A stretch of DNA of 64,000 nt from Cannabis sativa (lineage: Eukaryota > Streptophyta > Magnoliopsida > Rosales > Cannabaceae), in contig NC_083603.1 in NCBI RefSeq assembly GCF_029168945.1, positions 5,394,001-5,458,000 of the forward strand, in the 5' to 3' direction. A program made the translations under genes and the position numbers. Shown piece after piece: positions 11,601-20,362 of the stretch. The stretch's first letter is position 1, and each line of letters begins with the position of its first letter. The notes under the pieces are model-generated. The model saw only the letters and a list, made by a program, of their open reading frames with translations, searched no databases and had not been told where the DNA came from.

Positions 11601-12848
11601 AGTGAAGTTAACTTTGAAAGATTGTGCAAAATGTGAGCATCTGGTTCCATTGAATCAATTCAAGTGTCTCAAGCATTTGAAACTTGTGAGGTTGATATGT
11701 TTAGAGTACATATCCAACACTAATAATGTCAGCGAAGACTTGGTTGGTTCAACAACAACATTACTGCCATCTCTAGAGTCACTTTGGTTGTGGGATTTGC
11801 CTAATCTAAAAGGATGGTGGAGAGAGACTGAAGTTCATCATTCTTGTTTTGATGCAAATGCAAATGCAAATGAAGATAATCACTCTTCCTTGCCTTATTA
11901 TCTCCCTTCTCTTTCAAAATTACATATAGAAGATTGTCCTAAGCTGACTTGCATGCCACTTTACCCACGTTTGGAAGGAGGATTGGAACTGAGGAAGACT
12001 AGTTGGAAGCCATTAGAAGAGACATTCAGAATGAGGATGATGATGAGCAGTAACGTTGGATCTGTATTCCCAACAGCTCCTTCTTTCTCACCTCTCTCCA
12101 AATTAGAATGCCTGTATCTAATAGACATTGATGATCTAGAATGTCTTCCAGACTCCTTCAAGAGCCTTACTTGTCTCAGTAGCTTGATTATTGATGGTTG
12201 TCCTAAATTGAAGGATTTGTGTCCTGGTATTCTACATCTCTCATCACTTCGACATCTACAGATTAGCAAATGCGAGGGGTTAGGGCACATGCTGATTAGT
12301 GATGATTATGACTTTATGTGGCAATCCCTAAATGGAACCCTTGGATTATTAGAACTATGTACGTTGCCAAATATAGTGACTGTTCTTCCTAAGGGTATCC
12401 AACATCTTACAAGCTTACAAGAACTTCAAGTTTTTTTTTTGTGATAGTCTAACAACAATTCCAGGGTGGATCCATAACCTCAAATCACTTGAGAGACTTT
12501 ACTTGTGGTCCTGCCCCAATCTGACATCATTACCTGAAGGAATTCGAAGCCTCACCACTTTGAACCTGTTATATATTGATTCATGTCCCATGTTATTGAA
12601 GAGATGCAAAAGGAATACAGGTGAAGATTGGGATAAGATTTCTCATATAGAAGACTTGACCTTAATTCCAGATCCAAACAAAGAACAAGAAAATGAGGTA
12701 GAAAAGTCAATGTCTAATGTTTGCTTTTATTTGCAGTTAACATTAAATGAACGCTTATGATGTTTATCTTGATAATATATTGCAGAATACAAAGGGATGC
12801 AACCTCTTGAAGAAGTTTAGGCTACGCAATACAAGAAATCAAGGATAG
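5607..12848 (+). CDS. NLR-2: CC-NBS-LRR disease-resistance protein (RGA-like), near-intact, one frameshift
   Basis: Exon 1 (5607-5900, 98 codons) begins MAELILSPIAEKII and encodes an Rx-type coiled coil with an EDVID-like motif (ADDLMDDFNTQAL). Intron 5901-9321 ends 'ctccacag'. Exon 2 starts VCTFFSSSNQLAF and carries the NB-ARC: P-loop GIGGLGKTT (about residue 193), RNBS-A FKLRIWVCVSD, kinase-2 FLVLDDIW (the W marks a CNL), RNBS-B GSRVVITTR, GLPL as [27 protein letters not shown] and MHD as KMHDLMHDL, then a long LRR. At 12431-12440 there are ten T where the paralogues imply nine; the frame is lost at 12444 and the same LRR continues in the next frame. An 88-bp GT-AG intron (12698-12785) precedes the last exon, which ends RLRNTRNQG-stop at 12848. 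With the frame restored the protein would be about 1,190 residues. As read, only the last LRRs are lost, so a truncated product is conceivable. The extra T may be a sequencing error. Confidence 0.88.
5901..6530. other. Start of NLR-2 intron 1 with a cryptic GACYC repeat
   Basis: Positions 5985-6175 hold a degenerate hexamer-like repeat (variants of 'cagacccggaccc') followed by its complementary version ('gggtcc', 'gaggtccgag' type), so the stretch could fold on itself. Similar short blocks lie at the same end of intron 1 in NLR-3 (48090-48195) and NLR-4 (61060-61165). The rest is AT-rich and has no gene. Confidence 0.5.
6531..8033 (-). mobile_element. Truncated Ty3/gypsy remnant (polyprotein tail plus LTR) in NLR-2 intron 1
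   Basis: On the minus strand, 8018-7829 encodes a short tail containing PVTRAQAKRFKEELNSLV, which matches the TRxRAKxxKEALxxL tail typical of plant gypsy polyproteins. It is followed in the same direction by an LTR-like stretch with a TATA box (7510, 'tatataaattcgg' on the minus strand). The whole insert is bounded by an imperfect direct repeat (cgttaYcttatta near 6518 and 8021). Lineage is not resolved. Exact LTR ends were not found. Confidence 0.5.
8034..8871. other. AT-rich remainder of NLR-2 intron 1
   Basis: I see no coding frame and no clear repeat. The stretch 8640-8830 has moderate complexity and may be another degraded LTR, but nothing supports an exact call. Confidence 0.4.
8872..9266. 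mobile_element. Hairpin MITE (~395 bp) with ~125-bp terminal inverted repeats
   Basis: The left arm (8872-9000) and the reverse complement of the right arm (9135-9266) match almost throughout; shared words include 'gaactttgacatgta', 'gccgttaaaaat' and 'gaactattgagatt'. The loop contains further degenerate direct copies of the arm motif (cagggggcatgatttagta type). It lies in intron 1 of NLR-2 only 55 bp before the exon 2 acceptor. A target duplication could not be fixed because the outermost bases (gctaattagc) are palindromic. Confidence 0.8.
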
Positions 12849-12980
12849 ATTAGATATATCATTTGTGTAGGTAATTATTAAAGAGTGCTTTCATGGTGAT
12901 GAGTTCGTCTTGTCTTGGTTTTGAATTGTTTTATGACCTTTTTGTGTGTTAATTATTTATTTGATTTAAGTGTAGATGTT
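12849..12980. other. NLR-2 3' end and remnant of the secreted-peptide ORF
   Basis: Around 12893-12960 the reverse strand matches the upstream leader and start codon of copies B and D ('atgaaagcac'), but homology stops immediately after the first codons. The peptide gene has been truncated here by a deletion that joins it to the NLR-2 3' end. Confidence 0.5.
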
Positions 12981-13850
12981 GTCATTAATTCATTTTCATA
13001 CTAAATCTAGTTTTTTTATTGTCTGAGACTGATATACTTTTGTTTTGCAATTACAGGTAAAGTGATTTTGCTGGTGAATTAATTATGATGAAGCAAGAAA
13101 TGTTGCTCTCTTATGCTGTTCTTTAAACCAATTTGCTCTTATGGTATGTAAATGTTTACTTCTGAATATTATCACTTTTATGATATCTGATAATAAATTG
13201 TTTGTGACTATATTTTTGTTCTTATTCTTATTTTTTTTAATGTACAATTAACAGCTTACAAAATGGATGGACACACTGAAGCAAAAGCAACCATAGGCTG
13301 TAGCTGTGGTGAAGATGATTGGGTGAGCTGTGAAAAGCTTGCATTATGCATCAAGTCTGCCTATTGAGACTAGCTTACAATGCTGTAATCACAGTGAAGA
13401 ATCAGAGATGCATATGTGTAAAAGAGTGCCCTTTTGAGAATGTTTTACGGTTAGGCTCACGATGGGAGTTGGTGGCAGTTTTGGGAGCTAGAAATCAATT
13501 CTTCTTTGGAAACAGGGATTTTGACTTGGCCTCTGTTTCGAGAAAAGTGTTTGAAGATGTGGTGGAGTTCACTAGAATTCGGGATAAACCAGGGACCAAA
13601 TCTGTATTCACTCGGACTGCACAAGTCTCGTTCATTAATGTCCCTTGTATAGTATGTTTCTTTGTTCTCCATTCTCTTGGATAAAGTTTACAAGTTGTAT
13701 TTAATTTTGAACTTTTTACATGCAGTCAGTGGGTAGAGAAGAATGTATATGAAGAGTTCCAGTGGGCTTGTAAATATGGAGTTACATGGCTGCAAGGAAA
13801 TCATTATGAGAGTTTGATTGCTCAGAAAATGGAATGTGTAAGTTTTGTTT
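12981..13850 (+). pseudogene. Unidentified conserved gene fragment, copy 1
   Basis: An open frame at 13346-13684 includes the segments LAYNAVITVKNQRCIC, PFENVLRLGSRWEL and FDLASVSRKVFEDVVEF, ending FTRTAQVSFINVP just before a GT. A second exon after 'acatgcag' (13726) reads QWVEKNVYEEFQWACKYG and on to about 13840. The same pieces, with different internal deletions, recur in reverse complement at 22690-23190. Shared protein-level wording and splice sites show a real ancestral gene, but I do not recognise the family. Because this copy lacks a start codon in context and is flanked by duplicated NLR 3' sequence, I read it as a hitch-hiking fragment. Confidence 0.5.
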
Positions 13851-14005
13851 GTATACCAAGCCCAACAATGAATGAGTACAAAATACACAAAGCAATGGAT
13901 TTCTTAAGTACGTATTTAATTTGGGTTTAGATGTTATTAATTTATTCATGAATGTGGGGTTTGGCACACTTGAACACAGCATAACAGCTTTTACTATCAA
14001 CCAGG

Positions 14006-14632
14006 TGTTTTGAGGAATAACGGCTTTAACGGTTTTCTACAACTTATGTCAAGCTGTCTCAGTCGACCAAAGCCTATAAATAAGGCTTTTATACAGTTGG
14101 TTCAAGAGCAGATTAGATCAAGAAGATTGAGGCACAAACAGATCAGGAATAAGTGAGAGTTTATGAGGGTTGTAAAAGAGTGTCTTGTGTGTTTGATCAA
14201 GAGCTCTCATGTGAGATATGATGTAAACGAAACTTTTGATTCCCTGTACTTCAAATGTCTGTACTGTTCTTGCTGATTGATCAATAAAGACTCAGGACAA
14301 ACTAAGTGACTAAGTGTATCACCATTCTTAGTTTGTGTCTTGTAATCTGTGTGTAACTCTTGGTTAATTATTAGAATTAATCGCTCTTGCATATTTTGTT
14401 TGTTGCTGAACTTGATGATATGTATTTGTGATTTTGTGTGTAACTCGTGTTATAAAAATTCAGATCTTGGCGGCTAGAGTTATTACAGAAACTTCTTGTA
14501 CTATTGTTGTTTGACTTGTTGAAACTTTGATCCACTTGGTGTTTGGAGTTCAAAAATAGTTTTGATTGTGTTCCTGAAAAAGAGTAATGAGAAAGAAACA
14601 AGAAGAATAAAGTAATTATCGGGTAATGGTTA
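14006..14632 (+). mobile_element. Possible solo LTR (copia-like)
   Basis: The stretch starts TGTTTTGAGG, has a TATA box (14075, 'cctataaataaggc'), a CT/GA-rich start region and an AATAAAG polyadenylation-like signal (14283). A partial initiator-Met primer-site word 'tggtatca' follows at 14633. No second LTR or target duplication was found, so the boundaries are tentative. Confidence 0.35.
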
Positions 14633-14639
14633 TGGTATC

Positions 14640-15269
14640 AATTTTTCTAACTTAAATTTGCAATTATTGGAATACGTTTCTCCACTTTTTAAAATTCTAT
14701 TAGTCTTGAAAAACCAAAACTTGGGTGAATACAAAAAGCAAAAGAACAAAAGTTAAAAGATAGGAAAAAAAAGAAAGAAAAGGATTTTCTCTGGTTTTGG
14801 CCAATAATTGTTTCCATTGTAAGCATTATGTGAATTTGATGAATAATGTGATATCTGATAATTGTTTGTGGCTATATTATTATTACTTCTCATGTTACAA
14901 CTAGTCTTATTATTTTTTTAAAGTACAATTAACAACTTTCAAAATGAATAAACACTGAAGCAATCATTAGCTGAGCTGCTTTAAATGATTGTTTGGCAGA
15001 TTGTTAGAGAATTATTATTCCCTTTGTAATATTTACTGAGAGAAGGAATAGAGAGGTCTGAAATTTAAGTTGTAAACCAGAGAGATTGCTGTTGAATCTT
15101 GGTACGTAGTCGTTTTCAATGAGCATACTCAAACAGTCAAACTACCTAATAGAGCTCACTATTTTGACAATTTTTCTCCTATTACTAAATTAACATATCT
15201 TCGATTCTTTATTTCTATGTTAATAACTCTCTCCTTTTTTTAAAAAAAAAAAATTACAGTAAAAGATAA
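14640..15269. other. Second partial copy of the NLR 3' flank
   Basis: Positions 14820-15120 again resemble the flank behind NLR-1 (3400-3665), including the intron that precedes the NUP93 exon; the NUP93 coding part is missing. The rest is AT-rich without an ORF. Confidence 0.5.
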
Positions 15270-15998
15270 TTTAGAAATAAAAATAAATAATTTTTCAATT
15301 TTTATTACATGTATTCAACCCAATAAATTTTTTGTCTTGCTTGTCTACCAAAATACCAATTTAAGTGTGTAGTGCATATTTTCTCAATATATTAGGCTAT
15401 TTAGTATTTTTGTTGCTTTTTTAATTTTTTAGTCTGTTAAAAGTAATTCTTAAACTATTTAATTTTTTTAATCATTAATTAATTTTTAATTTAATTATTT
15501 TTTAAAAAATAAATAATTATTATTCTTTAATGTTAAATTATACATGTGGTGTTAATATGACAATTGACTAAACAGTCATGTCATCATTTTGTTTGTCACG
15601 TACGATAAAATTTGACAATTGACCTTTACAATTTTATAAAAAGTCTAGGGACTATATATTGTTAATGAGTTGAAAAGTTGAGGAGCACAAGGGTATTTAA
15701 TTTATTGGATTACATTTAATATTTTTAGAAATATCCAGATCCGATTCAATTATATATTGGTTACATTTTACAATGCAATATCTAATTCATTTCAATCATT
15801 CACTAGATCTATTGGATTGGTTGTATCCATTAGATGTATTTTATGTATATCAATTGAATTAATTCATTGTTATTTAATATTTTAGACTTATTATTTTTTT
15901 TTTAAATTATATCTATTTAATATTTTAAATCTAATATATATTGGATTGAATTAAATCCATCCAATTTAAAATATATATATTAATTTACATATATATAT
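15270..15998 (+). repeat. Long direct repeat, left copy (~730 bp)
   Basis: The sequence beginning 'tttagaaataaaaataaata' recurs at 16921 with high similarity through 'attggattgaattaaatc' near the end. Offset between copies is 1,651 bp. They could be LTRs of a small non-autonomous retroelement (TRIM-like) or two units of a truncated tandem duplication; canonical TG/CA ends and a primer site were not seen. Confidence 0.65.
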
Positions 15999-16022
15999 GA
16001 AATTTTACACTAAAAATACAAA

Positions 16023-16400
16023 ATGGAATTTTTATTATATAAATACTTACACACGGTTACCTCAATATTTTTACCTTTTCTCTTTATTTTATTACATATA
16101 TACCACATGCACACTCCCCCCATGCATATGACACGTGCATCTCCCCCATCCCTCTTCAATCAACCATCAATCACTTCCCTCTTTTTTTTTTTTTTTTTTT
16201 TCTTTTTCATTTTTTCCTTTGATTTTTCATTTCTTTTCAGATTTTTTTTTAAGTATCTTGTAACCTCCATTGATGACTTATATCAATCATACCTTACATC
16301 ATTTCCCTCTCTTTTTCTCTTTTTTTTTTATTATTATTTTCAATTTCTTTTCAGTTTTTTTTTTAAAAAAATAAAACCTCCATAGCTGAACTCTTTTCCT
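16023..16400 (+). other. Polypyrimidine tract upstream of a small ORF
   Basis: Dense T/C runs at 16172-16260 and 16305-16370 give a low-complexity frame of F, S and L, which I do not regard as a protein. Such tracts commonly lie in 5' leaders of plant transposon genes. Confidence 0.4.
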
Positions 16401-16406
16401 TCCCCT

Positions 16407-16601
16407 GTGCCAAAGAAAAATTCTAAAATGAGATTGAAATCTGTAGCTAATAGGAATAAGGCAAAACGTCCTGTTGTTCAAGACGATGACTCCGATTTTA
16501 CTCCTCAATTGTCGAAACGTGAGCGAGCTCCTCCTAAAAAGAAATCAAAGGTTGCTGCCCATGAAAAAATTTCTCATGCTCCTGCTCAAAAAAATGATTA
16601 G
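16407..16601 (+). CDS. Small lysine/arginine-rich ORF between the direct repeats
   Basis: A 64-codon ORF starts MPKKNSKMRLKSVANR, contains an acidic patch (VVQDDDSDF) and ends with a basic cluster (PPKKKSKVAAHEK), suggesting a nuclear, DNA-associated role. It lies between two 0.7-kb direct repeats. Just after the stop a CAG|GTTTG junction (16627) would make an alternative splice donor. It may be the first exon of a transposon-encoded protein such as those of plant Mutator-like elements; no domain is recognisable. Confidence 0.3.
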   Translation: MPKKNSKMRLKSVANRNKAKRPVVQDDDSDFTPQLSKRERAPPKKKSKVAAHEKISHAPAQKND

Positions 16602-16920
16602 GATGGTACACCTCTTCGATCACAGGTTTGTTTTCAGTTTCTTTTTGGTTTTCCCCCATTTTTGAATTTTTTTCATATTCAACTTTTTGTGGGTTTTGTG
16701 TTTATTGGTTTCTCATTTTGTAATAGTTTTTTCATAGTTTTTTAATAGTGTAAACACTTTCTGTATGTATTTTTTTTAATATATTTTTTATCTAGTTGTT
16801 TCCTGTCCATTTTTATATCATCAATGGGTAACAATGAGATTTATCATGGATGTTGATGTTCAAAGAATTTTTCCTGTATTTTAGTTTGTATACAATTGCT
16901 TTGTAGTTTTATTATAGTTT

Positions 16921-17645
16921 TTTAGAAATAAAAATAAATAATTTTTCAATTTTTATTACATGTATTCAACCCCATAAATTTTTTGTCTTGCTTGTCTACC
17001 AAAATACCAATTTAAGTGTGTAGTACATATTTTCTTAATATATTAGGCTATTTAGTATTTTTGGTGCTTTTTGAATTTTTTAGTATGTTAAAAGTAATTT
17101 TTAAACTATTTAATTTTCTTAATCATTAATTAATTTTTAATTTAATTATTTTTTAAAAAATACATAATTATTATTCTTTAATGTTAAATTATACATGTGG
17201 TGTTAATATGACAATTGACTAAACAGTCATGTCATCATTTTGTTTGTCACGTACGATAAAATTTGACAATTGACTTTTACAATTCTATAAAAAGTCTAGG
17301 GACTATTGTTAATGAGTTGAAAAGTTGAGGAGCACAAGGTTATTTATTAGATTACATTCAATATCTAGCTATTCAAATCTGATTCAATTATATATTGGTT
17401 ACATTTTACCATGCAATCTGATCTAATTCATTTCAATCATTCACTAGATCTATTGGATTGGTTGTATCCATTGGATGTATTGAATGTATATCTATTGAAT
17501 TAATTCATTGTTATCTAATATTTTAGACCTATTATTTTTTTAAATCATATTTATTTAATATTTTAAATCTTATTAGATTGAATTAAATCAATCCAATTGA
17601 AAAAATATATATTAATTTTTTTATATGTATATATATATATATTTG
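16921..17645 (+). repeat. Long direct repeat, right copy
   Basis: Second copy of the 15270 repeat. Divergence from the left copy is mostly single-base changes and short indels. Similarity fades after about 17640 in AT-rich sequence; the following 200 bp up to the LINE are AT-rich without features. Confidence 0.65.
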
Positions 17646-17859
17646 TTTTTACATAAAATCAAATTAATCATTTAAATTAAATGAAATATTAATTATTTTA
17701 ATTAAACGTCGGATGTATTAAATTTTTGTACATTCTATTTAACATTTAATCCGATTTAATTGGATATTTAAATTTTAATTCAATATAATAATAATTAAAC
17801 ATTCAATATTTAGCAATAAATTATAATTAGATCGATTAATTATTATTAAATAGGATGAT

Positions 17860-19450
17860 TTATCGGATCCATAAATCAGGACAAAGCCGAGGGTGGCATG
17901 GGCTTTAGAAATTTGAGAGATTTTAACCTTGCCATGTTAGGAAAGCAAGGTTGGAGACTCATGTTTAGACAAGACTCTTTGGTCAGCAAGGTGTTTAAAG
18001 CAAGATACTACTCTCAGAGTGACTACTTATCTGCTGAATTGGGTTCTAACCCAAGCTTTATTTGGAGTAGCATCCATGCTGCTAAAGACACAGTTAAGTT
18101 GGGGTTGAGGAAAGGTATCGGACTTGGTATCTCTGTGGGAATCACCTCTGACCCGTGGCTACCAACACTTGATAGAGCCTCCCCTATACCGGTTGTCCCT
18201 GGCCTTGAAAACTTTAATGTTAACAGCTTGTTCCAAATACATAGCCGCAACTGGGATGTCGAAGTGGTTAGAGATGTATTCTCTCCTGTTGATGCTGCGA
18301 TCATTTTGGGGATTCAAATCAACCAATCAACCGAAGATGATTATTGGTACTGGTTTGGTGAAAAAGATGGGTCTTATTCTGTCAGTAGTGCTTATAAATT
18401 GATCCAAGACAAAAAAGCTTCCCCCCTGAACTTAACCGAAAGCACCTTTTGGAAGAAATTGTGGTCTCTCAAGGTGCCTCCCAAGGCCAAAGATTTGATG
18501 TGGAGGGCGGTCTCTAATTGTCTAGCTACAAGGGTCAATCTTTGCATCAAGAAGGTATTGACAGATAGTGCTTGCCCCTTGTGTGGTATTTATGCTGAAA
18601 CTGAAATACACCTATTTGTGACATGCCAATTCGCAAGCTCCTGCTGGGAAGAAGCTGCTGTTGCAGATGCCAGCCGAAACAATAACACCCTTCTGCAATG
18701 GATGTCCTTCAATGCTCACAGTAAAGACAATGAAAAGCTCAGCCGAATAGTCATGCTTTGTTGGGCACTATGGTCGGCTAGAAATGATCTAATTTGGAAG
18801 GCTCGTGTTCGAAATGTAAGTGATGTAGTTGCTTTTGCTTCCTCAAGTCTTGATCAATATGTTAAAGCTCAAGGTAAAGGAAACATTCCTTCACAGTCAC
18901 CCCTCAAAGATGGTGATGGTTCGGAGCTTTGGAAAAAACCGTTATCAGGCATCAAGCTTAACGTAGATGCAGCTATATTCGACCGGGATTCAAAACATGG
19001 ATTTGGTTGTGTGGTGAGGGACTCGAGTGGAGATCTGCTCTCGGTTTTTGCTGGTGTGAAACTCGGCAAAGTCTCCCCTGAGTTAGCTGAAATTATTGGC
19101 ATAAGAGAGGTCCTCAGCTGGCTCAAGGACCGCGGGTTCACGGACGCTGCAGTAGAGACGGACAGCTTGGTCTGCGTTGAGGCCATTCGTCATACTGCAA
19201 GCTTCAATTCTGGTTTCGGTTTGGTTGTGGAGGACTGTAAAAATTTGCTAAAAAATCTGTCACATGTTTCTTTGTTTTTCGTTAAGCGTTCTGCGAACCG
19301 TGCCGCGCACTTTGTTGCCCGCCACTCTATTACTCTCGCTGAATGTATGTTCTCAATTAATAGTGTTCCCCTAGAGTTGTTATCCATTCTCATGAGCGAT
19401 AGCTCCTCTTAATAAAGAACACTTTTATTCAAAAAAAAAAAAAAAAAAAG
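17860..19450 (+). mobile_element. 5'-truncated L1-type LINE with poly(A) tail
   Basis: The element consists of the 3' end of ORF2, a short 3' end and a poly(A) run at 19432-19449. Truncation at the 5' end is the usual outcome of incomplete target-primed reverse transcription. No target duplication was found around the truncated end and the tail. Confidence 0.85.
17898..19412 (+). pseudogene. LINE ORF2 C-terminus: RT tail, zinc-binding and RNase H domains
   Basis: A single open frame of 504 codons. It opens in the reverse-transcriptase tail (EGGMGFRNLRDFNLAMLGKQ, which begins just upstream of the ATG), followed by a zf-RVT domain (around residues 170-265: FWKKLWSLKVPPKAKDLMWR, ACPLCGIYAETEIHLFVTC) and a C-terminal RNase H-like RVT_3 domain (around 345-475: LNVDAAIFDRD, ELAEIIGIREVL, VETDSLVCVEAI, RSANRAAHFVARH). 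It would act in reverse transcription of the LINE RNA. There is no endonuclease and no RT core with its catalytic motif, so it cannot function alone. The frame is clean for its length, which suggests a fairly recent insertion. Confidence 0.85.
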
Positions 19451-19811
19451 ACTAATGCTCTTCACCATGACATCTGTACAAAAAAGAATTAGAGTAGGTG
19501 GTGTTCAATTTAGAGAGTCCACTGAAGTACTCTCCTATATGTAAAAAATATATATTTTTGATGACAAAATATTAAGAGTTTCTCTCGACAAAATATAATT
19601 TGACAGCTTTGCCTTTGCCTGTCACTCTCCACATCAGCCTCTTCTTCCCCGACGCATGCATCAACATTAATTCTCACCATTTTGATGTTTCAGTCAAACT
19701 CTCAAATGGGGTATTGCAATCTTCAATCAAATCCCCCCAAAAAACAGGATTCATTTAAAATTTCATAAAAAATGAGGAAAGAAAGTATTAATTCGAATGT
19801 CAATATAAATA
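19451..19811. other. Intergenic spacer
   Basis: Moderately AT-rich, no ORF or repeat recognised up to the MITE. Confidence 0.5.
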
Positions 19812-20187
19812 GGGTAAATAGTGGCATAAGTACCCAAAGTTTTAAGTTTGTAAGCGGCATAATCCCAATGTTTATTTTTAGCGGCATAAGTACCCAATGT
19901 TTGTAAAACTGTAAATTTTCTTCAGTTTTGTCAGTACAGACTCCGTTTTAAATTTATCAAAGGAACATTTGGAAGTAACTAATACTACATGTTTTTGTCT
20001 AGACCCAATGATCAAGAATCTAGACCTTATATGTGGCCTGTTTAAGAAAATAACAGGGTTTGTACTGACGAAATTAGAGAAAAATTACAGTTTTACAAAC
20101 ATTGGGTACTTTTGCCGCTAAAAATAAACATTAGGATTATGCCACTTACAAACTTAAAACTTTGGGTACTTTTGCTACTATTTACCC
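19812..20187. mobile_element. Mutator-type MITE (376 bp) with 9-bp target duplication
   Basis: Long terminal inverted repeats of about 125 bp start GGGTAAATAGT at both ends; the left arm word 'cccaaagttttaagtttgta' is mirrored at the right. The flanking direct repeat ATATAAATA is at 19803-19811 and 20188-20196. No coding capacity. It lies about 175 bp upstream of the HSP70 start codon. Confidence 0.88.
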
Positions 20188-20362
20188 ATATAAATATGAA
20201 CAAAATGTGTATATAAATGATGATATTAATTCTCACCAGAAAGCTCTTTCCTTTTCCTGTTTTTCTCGATTCTTAATCCAACGAAAAATTTACAACAAAG
20301 TTGTCATTTTTCCTTGCTTTTTCAATTCTTAATCCAAAACCCAGTTCTTGAAATTTGATTTC

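Noticed and set aside
16023..16385. 120-codon plus-strand frame rich in F, S and L
   Set aside because: It is a translation of T/C runs with no conserved context.
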